A DNA stretch of 64,000 bases, from contig NZ_CP043474.1 in NCBI RefSeq assembly GCF_008329645.1, positions 930,001 to 994,000 of the forward strand, read 5' to 3'. This stretch comes from Mycolicibacterium grossiae (GTDB taxonomy: Bacteria > Actinomycetota > Actinomycetes > Mycobacteriales > Mycobacteriaceae). This document shows, piece after piece, positions 16,163-28,167 of this stretch. Positions within the stretch are counted from its first letter, which is position 1, and each line of letters begins with the position of its first letter. Below the pieces are notes generated by a model that had not been told where the DNA came from, ran no database searches, and worked only from the letters and a program-made list of their open reading frames with translations. The translations under genes and the position numbers were made by a program.

Positions 16163-16700
16163 CTGACCGTCTCCTTCGACACCGTCCGGACCGACACCGT
16201 CTCCACCGCGCGGGCCACCACGGTTCCGACCGCGACACCGGTCAGCACGTCCGACGGGTAGTGCACGCCGAGCACCAGGCGCGACAGCGCCATCGGCGGT
16301 ACCAGCAGCCACGGCAGGGGCAGGCCGCTGGCCCGGGCCAGAAGGATGGCCGCCGCCGTGGTGGACGTCGCGTGCGCCGACGGGAAGCTCAGCGAGCTGG
16401 GCGTGCCGACGTTGACGGCGATGTCGGGATGGTCCGGGCGGGTGCGCCGGACGACGCGCTTGACGAGCACGGCCGCGGCGTGCGCGGCGAAGGCGCCCAC
16501 CGATGCGGTCAGCCAGGCCCGACGGCGCTGCGGCGCCAGCGCGGCACCGGCGAGGCCCACGGCCACCCAGCCCGCGCTGTGCTCGCCGAAGTGCGACAGC
16601 GTCCGCGCCCCGCGCAGCACGCCGGGACGTCCCGCGATCGCGTGCTGAACCGCGACCAGGATCGCGTCCTCCCCGTGCGGCGCCCGGTAGGCGTCGTGGC

Positions 16701-16704
<4 letters not shown>
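16159..16704 (-). CDS. PAP2-family membrane phosphatase (Rv3807-type)
   Basis: A 181-residue type 2 phosphatidic-acid-phosphatase-like membrane protein. All three catalytic signatures are present: KRVVRRTRP (motif 1), FPSAHA (motif 2) and SRLVLGVHYPSD (motif 3, with the nucleophilic His). The family removes phosphate from lipid phosphates. Between ubiA and glfT2 the likely substrate is decaprenyl-5-phosphoribose made by UbiA, or recycled decaprenyl pyrophosphate, in arabinan donor synthesis; this is inferred from context. It overlaps the glfT2 stop by four bases (ATGA) and overlaps ubiA likewise. Confidence 0.9.
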
Positions 16705-20080
<3,376 letters not shown>

Positions 20081-21046
20081 GTGCCGAACCGACGTCGACG
20101 CAAGCTCTCGACAGCCATGAGCGCGGTCGCCGCCCTGGCCGTCGCAAGTCCTGTCGCCATGGTCGCCATGAACGGCCTGAACACCACAGACGAACCGCAG
20201 CACCGTGAGTTCACCCAGGCGTCGCTGGTGACCGACCTGCCGAACGAACTGATGTCCGCGCTGAGCCAGGGGCTCTCGCAGTTCGGCGTCAACCTGCCGC
20301 CGCTGCCGACCGGCCTGCTCACCGGCTCGGGCGCGCCGGCCGCGTCCGCGCTGTCGCCGGGCCTCGGGGGGCTGACGTCCCCGGGCCTGACCGCGCCGGG
20401 CCTCACCCCGGGACTGGGCGCCCCCGGCCTGACCGCTCCCGGGCTGACCGCTCCGGGTCTGCCGGGCGCGCCCGCGCTGACACCGCCGAGCGGCGCGGGC
20501 CTGCCGGGCGCGACGCCCGGACTGACCACCCCGGGCCTGACGACGCCCGGCCTGACGGCGCCCGGCCTGACCACGCCCGGACTGACCGATCCCGGGCTCA
20601 CCAACCCGGCGCTCACCAGCCCGGCCGGCGCGACACCTGGTCTGACCACTCCCGGACTCACGACGCCGGGCCTGACCTCGCCCGGCCTCACCTCCCCCGG
20701 GCTCACGTCTCCCGGACTGACGACGCCAGGGCTGACGACCCCGATCTCGAACAGCGTCGGCCTCCCGGGCACCGGTGAGATCCCCATCGGCGCCCCGGTC
20801 GGCCTCGATCCGGCGGCAGGCACCTACCCGATCCTCGGCGATCCGTCACTCGGCCTCCCGGCCGCCGCGCCGGCCGCGGGCAGCGGAGGGTTGCTGGGCG
20901 ATCTGTCCAGCGCCGCCAGCACCCTGGGCGCCGGCCAGGCCATCGACCTGCTCAAGGGCATGGTGATGCCGGCGATCATGTCCGCGGTGCAGTCCGCCGG
21001 ACCGGCTGCCGCAGCAGCCGCGCCCGCCGCCGCACCCATCCCCTAG
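20081..21046 (+). CDS. erp: Exported repetitive protein Erp (PirG)
   Basis: A 321-residue surface-exposed mycobacterial virulence-associated protein. The GTG start follows GAGGAG. The N-terminal signal sequence is Arg-rich and then hydrophobic (about 1-30). The central part (roughly 100-225) holds about 17 copies of the pentapeptide PGLT followed by T, S, A, D, N or P, encoded by degenerate 15-base repeats. The C-terminal part is Ala/Pro-rich with a hydrophobic stretch that may associate with membrane. Repeat number and regularity vary between species, which gives strain-specific length. Its location beside glf and glfT2 matches Rv3810. Confidence 0.95.
   Translation: MPNRRRRKLSTAMSAVAALAVASPVAMVAMNGLNTTDEPQHREFTQASLVTDLPNELMSALSQGLSQFGVNLPPLPTGLLTGSGAPAASALSPGLGGLTSPGLTAPGLTPGLGAPGLTAPGLTAPGLPGAPALTPPSGAGLPGATPGLTTPGLTTPGLTAPGLTTPGLTDPGLTNPALTSPAGATPGLTTPGLTTPGLTSPGLTSPGLTSPGLTTPGLTTPISNSVGLPGTGEIPIGAPVGLDPAAGTYPILGDPSLGLPAAAPAAGSGGLLGDLSSAASTLGAGQAIDLLKGMVMPAIMSAVQSAGPAAAAAAPAAAPIP
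20380..20745 (+). repeat. Tandem 15-base coding repeats of erp (PGLTx)
   Basis: The core of erp is built from 15-base units encoding P-G-L-T-x, most regular in two blocks separated by a PAGA-type interruption. Third-position changes keep the DNA repeats imperfect while the peptide is nearly constant, so selection acts on the protein. The array is prone to unit gain or loss. Confidence 0.85.
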
Positions 21047-21057
21047 ACCTGCGACGA

Positions 21058-21096
21058 AACGGCACCGCAGAAGCAACGATGCTCTGCGGTGCCGTT
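21058..21096 (+). terminator. Stem-loop terminator after erp
   Basis: A perfect 14-base inverted repeat (AACGGCACCGCAGA and its complement) with an 11-base loop begins 12 bases after the erp stop. No T-tract follows, which is common for mycobacterial terminators. It separates erp from the amidase gene 82 bases further on. Confidence 0.8.
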
Positions 21097-21129
21097 GCGC
21101 GCGGCCGTCGAAAATCCGTCGGCGTGTTT

Positions 21130-21170
21130 AGTGTGTCGAAACACTGGTAACACCCGACCCATACGTAACA
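21130..21170 (+). promoter_or_regulatory. Palindrome and phased GTAACA repeats upstream of the amidase gene
   Basis: 21130-21145 (AGTGTGTCGAAACACT) is a near-perfect 16-base palindrome. Directly after it, GTAACA occurs at 21147 and again at 21165, exactly 18 bases (two 9-base units) apart and just before the GTG start at 21178. GTnACA units in 9-base phase are the described pattern of MtrA response-regulator sites. This assignment is an inference. Confidence 0.4.
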
Positions 21171-21177
21171 TCGGGCC

Positions 21178-22803
21178 GTGCCGAGTCCCCGGGCCCTTCC
21201 GTCGCTGCTGTTCTCCGCAGTGCTCGCGTCGGTCGTCATGCTGCCCATGGCACTCGACGGTTTGCCCGACGGAACCAGTGACCGCGAGGTCGACCCCCTC
21301 ATCCTGGTGGAGAAACCCCTCGACGGCGTCGGCGGCGGCGAGACCGTCCGCGACGTCACCCAGGACACCCCGTTCTCCGTGGTCGCGCTGACCGGCACCG
21401 ACATGACCGGCACGTCGGCCAAGGTGCGCGCCAAGGAGGCCGACGGCTCCTGGGGCCCGTGGTACGAGGCCGACCGCGTCGACGGCGGCGGCGACGGCCC
21501 GTCGGCCACCGACGGCACCGAACCGGTGTTCGTCGGCAAGACCACCCACGTCCAGATCGCCGTGACCCGTCCGGTCGACGCCCCCACGGGCGCCACCGGC
21601 ACGCATCCCGGCCCGGGCAAGGGCCTCGGGTACCTGCCGGCCACCGTCGAGCAGCCGACGGCGCCCACCTTCAACGCCGTCCTCATCAGCCCGCCCACCG
21701 CACCGGTCGACGTGCAGTTCGAGCCGCCGGCCGCGGTGAGCGCCCCCGGGCAGGCGCCGGCCATCATCGACCGCGCGCACTGGGGCGCCGACGAGCGACT
21801 GAAGTGTGGAAACACGGTGTACGACAACGGCGTTCGGGCCGGCGTGGTGCACCACACCGCAGGAAGCAACGACTACTCGCCGGAGGATTCGGCCGGCATC
21901 GTCCGGTCGATCTACGAGTACCACACCCGCACGCTGGGCTGGTGCGACATGGCGTACAACGCCCTGGTCGACAAGTACGGCCAGGTGTTCGAGGGCCGCG
22001 CGGGCGGCATCACGCGACCCGTGCAGGGCGCCCACACCGGCGGCTTCAACGCCAATACCTGGGGCGTGGCGATGATGGGCGACTTCGAGACGGTGCCGCC
22101 CACGCCGATCCAACTCCGCACCACCGGCCGGCTGCTCGGCTGGCGCCTCGGCATGGACCACGTCGACCCCAAGGGCACCGTGGTGCTCACCTCTGCGGGC
22201 GGGGACTTCACCCACTTCCCGCGCGGTGCGGCGCCGACGCTGCCCACGATCTTCGCCCACCGCGACGTCGGCAACACCGAATGCCCTGGCAACGCCGCCT
22301 ACGCCGAGATGGACCTGCTGCGCGACACCGCCGCGAAGTTCAGCACGCCACCCGGGCCGCAGACCCTCGCCGACGCGCTGCGCGGCGGCGCCATCTTCGC
22401 CAAGTGGGCGTCTCAGGGTGGCGAGGCCAGCCCGCTCGGTGCGCCGCTGTCACCGGAGGCCGCCGGTGAGGGTGACGCCCGCTACGTCAACTTCCGCAAC
22501 GGCGCCATGTACTGGTCGCCGGTGAGCGGGGCGCAGCCGGTGACCGGGGTCATCTACGACGCCTGGGCGACCCTCGGCTTCGAGCGCGGCGCGCTCGGTC
22601 TGCCCACCAGCGGCGAGATCCAGGAACCGCTGTGGATCGTGCAGAACTTCCAGCACGGCACGCTGAACTTCGACCGGGAGAAGGGCACCGTCACCCGCGT
22701 GATCGACGGCGTCCCGCTCGAGCTACCCAAGCCCGCCAACCCCGGCAAGCCGGTGCAGCTGGAGCGGTTCACGCCCATCGACCTGGCCAGCGCCAGCCGC
22801 TAG
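21178..22803 (+). CDS. Secreted peptidoglycan amidase with LGFP repeats (Rv3811-type)
   Basis: A 541-residue exported protein. A short signal sequence (about 1-25) precedes a beta-rich N-terminal region, then a PGRP/amidase-2 domain at about 195-380. This domain has a zinc-site set beginning with the His pair in GVVHHTAGS, a Tyr in MAYNALVDKYG and the distal H-x-D-V-G-x-x-x-C-P-G motif of zinc N-acetylmuramoyl-L-alanine amidases. The C-terminus (about 400-520) carries LGFP-type repeats (ALGLPTSGE and related), thought to anchor proteins to the arabinogalactan/mycolate layer. It should cleave the stem peptide from peptidoglycan. The GTG start is chosen because it is the first that leaves the signal sequence intact. 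Confidence 0.9.
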   Translation: MPSPRALPSLLFSAVLASVVMLPMALDGLPDGTSDREVDPLILVEKPLDGVGGGETVRDVTQDTPFSVVALTGTDMTGTSAKVRAKEADGSWGPWYEADRVDGGGDGPSATDGTEPVFVGKTTHVQIAVTRPVDAPTGATGTHPGPGKGLGYLPATVEQPTAPTFNAVLISPPTAPVDVQFEPPAAVSAPGQAPAIIDRAHWGADERLKCGNTVYDNGVRAGVVHHTAGSNDYSPEDSAGIVRSIYEYHTRTLGWCDMAYNALVDKYGQVFEGRAGGITRPVQGAHTGGFNANTWGVAMMGDFETVPPTPIQLRTTGRLLGWRLGMDHVDPKGTVVLTSAGGDFTHFPRGAAPTLPTIFAHRDVGNTECPGNAAYAEMDLLRDTAAKFSTPPGPQTLADALRGGAIFAKWASQGGEASPLGAPLSPEAAGEGDARYVNFRNGAMYWSPVSGAQPVTGVIYDAWATLGFERGALGLPTSGEIQEPLWIVQNFQHGTLNFDREKGTVTRVIDGVPLELPKPANPGKPVQLERFTPIDLASASR

Positions 22804-23612
22804 AGCCACCACCGTTCCAGGACGCGGGCCAGCCCGTCGTCGGTGTTGGGTGCCGTCACCTCGTCGGCGGCGGCGATCGCCTCCGGATGCGCGTTGCCCA
22901 TCGCCACGCCGAGGCCCGCCCAACGCAGCATCGGCACGTCGTTGGGCATGTCGCCGAACGCGACGACGTCCTCGGCGGTGATGCCCCACGGCTCGGCGAC
23001 CTCGGCCACCCCGCTGGCCTTGCTGATGCCCAGCGGGACGACCTCGATGAGACCGTTGTTGGTCGAGTAGGTCAGGTCGCCGACCAGACCCACGTGCGGG
23101 GCCAGCACCTCCTGCATCGCCGCGCTGGTGGCACCGGACTTGCGGATCAACAGCTTCACCGCCGGTGCGCCCAGCAGATCGGCGAGCGAGACCTCGGTGT
23201 TGTCCGGATTGAGCCAGGCGTGCTCGTAGCCCGGGGAACTGACGAACTGCGGGGTGGCCGCGTCGTGGGCGGTGCGGCCGACCCGTTCGACCGCCAGCCC
23301 GGCGAACGGGATGAGTCGGGTCGCCAGTTCGGCCAGTTCGGCGAGCTGGTCGGGGGACAGCGTGCGCGCCGACACGATGCGGTCGTTGGCCGCGTCGTAG
23401 AGCACGGCGCCGTTGGCGCACACCGCCATCGGGGCGAAGCCGAGACCGTCGACCACCGGGGCGATCCACCGCGGCGGCCGTCCGGTGGCGAGGATGAACC
23501 GCGTCCCCGCCGCGACGGCGGCACCCACCGCCGCACGGGTGCGGGGGGTGACGTGCTCCTCGTCGTCGAGCAACGTGCCGTCCACGTCGGTGGCGATCAG
23601 GGCAGGCAACAT
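22800..23612 (-). CDS. Cof-type HAD hydrolase (Rv3813-type)
   Basis: A 270-residue haloacid-dehalogenase phosphatase of the Cof/IIB subfamily. The nucleophile motif DVDGTLLDD is at residues 9-17, the Lys of motif 3 lies before EVAEPWGI, and motif 4 is GDMPNDVPM. A C2-type cap sits between motifs 2 and 3. Members dephosphorylate sugar phosphates or flavin nucleotides, and the substrate here is unknown. Its 3' end overlaps the convergent amidase gene by four bases. Its start overlaps the stop of the acyltransferase gene upstream (TGATG), so it is the last gene of a three-gene minus-strand operon. Confidence 0.92.
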   Translation of the reverse strand: MLPALIATDVDGTLLDDEEHVTPRTRAAVGAAVAAGTRFILATGRPPRWIAPVVDGLGFAPMAVCANGAVLYDAANDRIVSARTLSPDQLAELAELATRLIPFAGLAVERVGRTAHDAATPQFVSSPGYEHAWLNPDNTEVSLADLLGAPAVKLLIRKSGATSAAMQEVLAPHVGLVGDLTYSTNNGLIEVVPLGISKASGVAEVAEPWGITAEDVVAFGDMPNDVPMLRWAGLGVAMGNAHPEAIAAADEVTAPNTDDGLARVLERWWL

Positions 23613-24358
23613 CAGCGCTTCTCCGCTCGTCTGCGCGCGCGTTCGGCGAGTTCGGCCGCATCCATCGCGCGGGCCTCCTCCGGGGTGGGCGCCGATCCGC
23701 CGAGCCGGCGCGGCACCCAGTACGCCCCCGCCGGATGCGGGTACTTCTCCGAGACCCGGTAGAGGATCGCGGTCATCCGCTCGCGGAGTTCGGCGAGCAC
23801 GTCGGGCACCGAACCCGTCGCCCGCATGGGCGTGCCCGTCGCGACGGTGACCGGAATCTTCCTGCGGCCGAGACGCTTCGGGTGGTCCTTGGTCCAGATG
23901 CGCTGCGCACCCCAGACGATGAGCGGGACGATCGGCACCTGTGCCTCGAGCGCCATCCGCGCGGCGCCGCTCTTGAACTCCTTGAGTTCGAAGCTGCGAC
24001 TGATGGTCGCCTCGGGGTACACGCCCACCAGCTCGCCTGCTCGAAGTCGTTCCACGGCAACGGGATACGCGTCGCCGCCGGCGCGGCGGTCGACCGGGAT
24101 CGTGCCGGAGTGCTTGATCAGGTAGTCGACCACCCGTACGTCCTGCATCTCGGCCTTGATCATGAACCGCATCCGCCGCTTGCGGGCCGTCGCGGCGAGC
24201 GCCGCGGGCAGGAAGTCGACGTAACTGGTGTGGTTGATCGCGATGACCGCCGGCCCCTCGGCGGGGATGTTCTCCACGCCCTCGAAGGTGATGCGGGTGC
24301 CGGTGGCTCGCACCGCCGTCCGGCCCGCGATCTCCAGACTGCGGAAGACCGGTTCCAT
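23612..24358 (-). CDS. 1-acylglycerol-3-phosphate acyltransferase family protein (copy 1)
   Basis: A 248-residue PlsC-like acyltransferase. The catalytic block NHTSYVDF (H-x4-D variant) is near residue 40, and the substrate-binding VYPEATIS motif is near 115. A GAARMAL segment and a C-terminal charged tail follow. Such proteins acylate lysophosphatidic acid or related lysolipids at the inner membrane. It is about half identical by eye to the next gene upstream, so the two are tandem duplicates like Rv3814c-Rv3816c. The ATG start is two bases downstream of the upstream copy's stop codon. Confidence 0.9.
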   Translation of the reverse strand: MEPVFRSLEIAGRTAVRATGTRITFEGVENIPAEGPAVIAINHTSYVDFLPAALAATARKRRMRFMIKAEMQDVRVVDYLIKHSGTIPVDRRAGGDAYPVAVERLRAGELVGVYPEATISRSFELKEFKSGAARMALEAQVPIVPLIVWGAQRIWTKDHPKRLGRRKIPVTVATGTPMRATGSVPDVLAELRERMTAILYRVSEKYPHPAGAYWVPRRLGGSAPTPEEARAMDAAELAERARRRAEKR

Positions 24359-24360
24359 GT

Positions 24361-25143
24361 TCAGTCCTGCCCCAGCTCCTCGCCAGGCTCCTCGCGCTGC
24401 GCCCGTCGCGCGGCCTTCTCGGCCGCCTCGTCGGCGTCGAGCTGGTCGGCCTCGGCCAGCGTCGGGGCGCCGCCGCCGAGGCGGTGCGGCACCCAGTACT
24501 CGCCGGCGGGATGCGGGCCGTAGGCCTCCTGCGTGCGCTCCAGCAGGTCCTGCATGCGGGTGTGCAGCAGCGCCGTCAGTTCGGCCGCGGGCAGCGTCGG
24601 CTGGATCGGCTCCCCCACCGTCACGAAGATCGGCACCTTGGGCCGCCGCATGTTCTTGGGATGCCCCTTGGTCCACACGCGCTGGGCACCCCACACGATG
24701 TGCGGGACGATCGGCACGTCCGCCGCGATCGCCATCCGCGCCGCACCGGACTTGAAGCCCTTGATCTCGAAGCTGCGGCTGATGGTGGCCTCCGGGTAGA
24801 CCCCGACGAGGTCGCCCTCCTTCAGCCGGCGGCAGGCCTCCTCGAACGACGCCGCGCCGCTGTCCCGGTCGACCGGGATGTGCCGCAGGCTGCGCATGAT
24901 GGGTCCGGAGACCTTGCTGTCGAAGACCTCCTTCTTCGCCATGAAGCGGACCTTGCGGCCGCGCCCCTGCAGGTAGGCGGGCAGCCCGGCGAAGGTGAAG
25001 TCGAAGTAGCTGGTGTGGTTGATGGCGATCACCGCGCCGCCGGTCACCGGGAGGTGCTCGACGCCGGTGACCGTGAACTTCAGCCCCTGGGCGCGCCACA
25101 CCAGGCGTGCGACCTGGATGACGGTGCCGTATACGGGTTCCAC
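24361..25143 (-). CDS. 1-acylglycerol-3-phosphate acyltransferase family protein (copy 2)
   Basis: A 260-residue paralogue of the adjacent gene. It has the catalytic NHTSYFDF block near residue 40 and the VYPEATISRSFE motif near 118. The GTG start giving VEPVYGTVIQ is chosen because it aligns with the MEPVFRSLEI start of its neighbour; a longer reading upstream adds a low-complexity stretch with no family match. It is the first gene of the minus-strand acyltransferase-acyltransferase-HAD operon and is divergent from the Rieske gene across about 94 bases. H37Rv has three copies in this block, and only two are present here. Confidence 0.9.
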   Translation of the reverse strand: MEPVYGTVIQVARLVWRAQGLKFTVTGVEHLPVTGGAVIAINHTSYFDFTFAGLPAYLQGRGRKVRFMAKKEVFDSKVSGPIMRSLRHIPVDRDSGAASFEEACRRLKEGDLVGVYPEATISRSFEIKGFKSGAARMAIAADVPIVPHIVWGAQRVWTKGHPKNMRRPKVPIFVTVGEPIQPTLPAAELTALLHTRMQDLLERTQEAYGPHPAGEYWVPHRLGGGAPTLAEADQLDADEAAEKAARRAQREEPGEELGQD

Positions 25144-25237
25144 GCCGGTCAGCCTAGTCGGACGCCGTCGATGAGGGACCAGGGCCGTCGGCGGGCTAGA
25201 CTCGACCCGAGCAGACACACCGCAGGGAAGGCGATAA

Positions 25238-26815
25238 GTGCAGGTCACAAGCGTCGGACACGCCGGATTCCGGATCGACACCGCGGCCGGGAGCATCCTG
25301 TGCGACCCGTGGGTCAACCCGGCGTACTTCGCGTCGTGGTTCCCGTTCCCCGACAACAGCCGGCTCGACTGGGACGCCCTCGGTGACGTCGACTACCTGT
25401 ACGTCAGCCACCTGCACAAGGACCACTTCGACCCGGCCCACCTGCGCGCCCACGTCAACAAGGACGCCACGGTGCTGCTGCCCGACTATCCCGTGCCGGA
25501 CCTGCGCCGCGCGTTGGAGGCGCTGGGCTTCCACCGGTTCTTCGAGACCACCGACTCGGTGAAGCACCGCGTCAGCGGGCCCAAGGGCGATCTGGACGTC
25601 ATGATCATCGCGCTGCGCGCTCCCGCCGACGGACCGATCGGCGACTCCGGTCTGGTGGTCTCCGACGGCGAGACCGTCGCGTTCAACATGAACGACGCCC
25701 GGCCCATCGACCTCGACGTGCTCGGCGAGTTCGGCCACGTCGACGTGCACATGCTGCAGTACTCGGGCGCCATCTGGTATCCGATGGTCTACGACATGCC
25801 CGCCCGCGCCAAGGAGGCGTTCGGCACCCAGAAGCGGCAACGCCAGATGGACCGCTGCCGGCAGTACATCGCACAGGTCGACGCCACCTGGGTGGTGCCG
25901 TCCGCCGGTCCGCCGTGCTTCCTGGACCCCGATCTGCGCGACCTGAACGACGACCACGGCGACCCGGCCAACATCTTCCCCGACCAGGTGGTGTTCCTCG
26001 AGCAGCTGCGCGCCGCCGGCCACGACGGCGGCCTGCTGATGATCCCCGGCACGGTCGCCGACTTCACCGGCTCGACGCTGCACGGGCTCACCCATCCGGT
26101 GCCCGACGACGAAGCCGAGGCCATCTTCACCACCGGCAAGGCCGACTACATCGAGGCCTACGCGCAGCGCATGGCCCCGGTGCTGGCGGCGGAGAAGGCG
26201 TCCTGGGCGCACGCCGAGGGCGAGTCGCTGCTGGAACCGCTGCGCGCGAAGTTCGAGCCGATCATGCTCCAGACCGACCAGATCTGCGACGGCATCGGCT
26301 ATCCGGTGGAGCTGCGCCTCGGACCGGCCGGGCGCGGCGAGACGGTGGTGCTCGACTTCCCGAAACGGACGGTGCGTGAGCCGGTTCCGGACGAGAAGTT
26401 CCGGTACGGCTTCGAGATTCCCGCCGAACTGGTGCGCACCGTGCTGCGCGACGACGAGCCGGACTGGGTCAACACTATCTTCCTGTCGACGCGCTTCCGC
26501 GCCTGGCGGGTGGGCGGGTACAACGAGTACCTCTACACCTTCTTCAAGTGCCTCACCGACGAGCGGATCGCCTACGCCGACGGCTGGTTCGCCGAGGCGC
26601 ACGACGATTCCGCGTCGATCACGCTGGACGGCTGGGAGATTCAGCGCCGCTGCCCGCACCTCAAGGCCGACCTGTCGAAGTTCGGGGTCGTCGAGGGCAC
26701 CACGGTGACGTGCAACCTGCACGGCTGGCAGTGGAATCTCGAGAACGGGCGCTGCCTGACGAGCAAGGGCCACGAGCTGCGGTCCCGCCGGCTGGACGGG
26801 AGCGCCGGGGCGTGA
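25238..26815 (+). CDS. Metallo-beta-lactamase/Rieske [2Fe-2S] protein (Rv3818-type)
   Basis: A 525-residue two-domain protein. The N-terminal half is a metallo-beta-lactamase fold with VSHLHKDHFD at 56-65, the HxHxDH metal motif. The C-terminus holds a Rieske cluster site, CPH at 472-474 and CNLH at 492-495. The same pairing of a UlaG-like metallo-hydrolase fold with a Rieske centre occurs in CMP-N-acetylneuraminate hydroxylase-type proteins, so an oxygenase or hydroxylase on a sugar or cell-wall substrate is possible. The true reaction is unknown. The GTG start is followed by a four-base overlap with the next gene. Confidence 0.88.
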   Translation: MQVTSVGHAGFRIDTAAGSILCDPWVNPAYFASWFPFPDNSRLDWDALGDVDYLYVSHLHKDHFDPAHLRAHVNKDATVLLPDYPVPDLRRALEALGFHRFFETTDSVKHRVSGPKGDLDVMIIALRAPADGPIGDSGLVVSDGETVAFNMNDARPIDLDVLGEFGHVDVHMLQYSGAIWYPMVYDMPARAKEAFGTQKRQRQMDRCRQYIAQVDATWVVPSAGPPCFLDPDLRDLNDDHGDPANIFPDQVVFLEQLRAAGHDGGLLMIPGTVADFTGSTLHGLTHPVPDDEAEAIFTTGKADYIEAYAQRMAPVLAAEKASWAHAEGESLLEPLRAKFEPIMLQTDQICDGIGYPVELRLGPAGRGETVVLDFPKRTVREPVPDEKFRYGFEIPAELVRTVLRDDEPDWVNTIFLSTRFRAWRVGGYNEYLYTFFKCLTDERIAYADGWFAEAHDDSASITLDGWEIQRRCPHLKADLSKFGVVEGTTVTCNLHGWQWNLENGRCLTSKGHELRSRRLDGSAGA

Positions 26816-27147
26816 CCGGCGCGGCGCGGCAGTACGACGACGGTCTGGTGCAGCTGGACCGCCACGCATTGACGTTGCGCCGCTACCACTTTCCGTCCGG
26901 CACGTCGAAGGTCATCCCGGTGCCCGCCATCCGCGGCTACCGCACCGAGCCGCTCGGGCTGGCGATGAACCGGTTCCGGCTGTGGGGCAGTTCGGATCTG
27001 CGGCGGTGGCTGCCGCTGGACGTCGGCCGGCCGCTGAAGTCGACGCTGGTGACCCTCGACGTGCCGGGCACCCGTCCGAGTCCCGCCTTCACCCCGGCGC
27101 GGGTGCGGGAGTTCCTCACCCTGCTCGACGAGGTACTCGCCGACTAG
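26812..27147 (+). CDS. Conserved hypothetical protein (Rv3819-type)
   Basis: A 111-residue soluble protein with no motif I recognise. The GTG start overlaps the stop of the Rieske gene in GTGA, which fixes the start and implies translational coupling, so it probably works with that protein. The sequence is rich in Arg and Leu, with a beta-strand-like N-terminus (GLVQLDRHALTLRRYHFPSG) and a C-terminal helix (REFLTLLDEVLAD). The conserved pairing in mycobacteria (Rv3818-Rv3819) suggests an accessory role, which is inference. Confidence 0.82.
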   Translation: MTGAARQYDDGLVQLDRHALTLRRYHFPSGTSKVIPVPAIRGYRTEPLGLAMNRFRLWGSSDLRRWLPLDVGRPLKSTLVTLDVPGTRPSPAFTPARVREFLTLLDEVLAD

Positions 27148-27168
27148 GTCCGCTCGTCGGCCCGCCGA

Positions 27169-28158
27169 CTAGGTCCGGCCGCGCAGCACGGTGTTCTCGA
27201 GCAGCCGCTGCACGCCGCGCGTCGCCGTCTTACTCGCTGCGTCGAGCGTCCGTCGAACCACGTTGGGCGACACCGGAAGTCGCACCTCGACGGCATCACC
27301 CACCCGGATCGTGCCCGGTGTGGTCACGTCGGCGTAGACACCCAGGAAGCGGTCGGTGCGTTCGGCCAAATTCCTGGTGATCCGGCGGTCGAGGTCGAGA
27401 CCCGGCTGCGGGCGGGTCGGCACGACGCAGCGGATGGTCGGCTGCGTGACGTGCAGGGTGGCGCCACCGACGCGGACGTCGCCACCGGCCCAGGCGGATT
27501 CGGGGAACTCATGCCCCGACGCGGCGTCGACGAGCACGTTGGGCCGGAAGCGGCGGACGTCGTAGCCGTCGCCGTCCGGGGACAGCGAGCGCAGGCTGGC
27601 GGTGCTCAGCAGGTGCACCGGGCTGAGGTCGACGAAGGTGCCCGGCGGCGTCGTGTAACGCGCCAGCGTGATGATCTGGCGGGTGGTGAACACCGAGGTG
27701 TCCGGCAGCGCCTCGGTGTCGTCGAGACCGAAGTCCTTGCGCACCTGGGTCGCCGAGAAGCTGGCCATCGAGTCGGACATGGTCATGCGGTGCTGGCTGG
27801 TGTCCGCGCGCGGCGGCAGGGCCACCAGCCGCATCTCCCGGCCGACCAGTTCCGACAGCGCGACGTGCACGGCCGGATCGTCGTCGGTCAGTTCCCGGCC
27901 GTCGGGAAAGGCGATCACGACGCCGGGCACGTTGCCCGGTCCGGCGTCGTCGGCCGGCTCGGTGCGGTACCGCGCGGAACAGCCGAGCAGGACCGGCACC
28001 CGGCGGGCGGAGACCGTGGCCTTCTTCTCGACGTCGCGGACTGCCCACAGCCGGTCGGCGTGCACGCCGCGGCGGTCGACGCGGACCCGTTGGACCTGGG
28101 TGCCGCCCATCGACTTCACCGGGAAGCGCCAGAGCTGCGTCACCGTGGCGTCGGCCAT
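27169..28158 (-). CDS. MOSC-domain protein
   Basis: A 329-residue protein with an N-terminal MOSC beta-barrel (VTQLWRFPVKSMGGTQV at 5-21) and a C-terminal MOSC domain. This is the arrangement of the mARC/YcbX type molybdenum-cofactor enzymes that reduce N-hydroxylated compounds. The C-terminal domain contains RFRPNVLVD and the region with the conserved Cys (TIRCVVPTR) that ligates molybdenum in MOSC proteins. The tail lacks a ferredoxin domain, unlike YcbX. It is transcribed with, and nine bases downstream of, the serS/DUF5718 pair. The substrate is unknown. Confidence 0.87.
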   Translation of the reverse strand: MADATVTQLWRFPVKSMGGTQVQRVRVDRRGVHADRLWAVRDVEKKATVSARRVPVLLGCSARYRTEPADDAGPGNVPGVVIAFPDGRELTDDDPAVHVALSELVGREMRLVALPPRADTSQHRMTMSDSMASFSATQVRKDFGLDDTEALPDTSVFTTRQIITLARYTTPPGTFVDLSPVHLLSTASLRSLSPDGDGYDVRRFRPNVLVDAASGHEFPESAWAGGDVRVGGATLHVTQPTIRCVVPTRPQPGLDLDRRITRNLAERTDRFLGVYADVTTPGTIRVGDAVEVRLPVSPNVVRRTLDAASKTATRGVQRLLENTVLRGRT

Positions 28159-28167
28159 GTGGACCTC

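Noticed and set aside
20380..20745. Short regular repeats that could suggest a CRISPR or VNTR array
   Set aside because: They are in-frame pentapeptide repeats of erp with no spacers.
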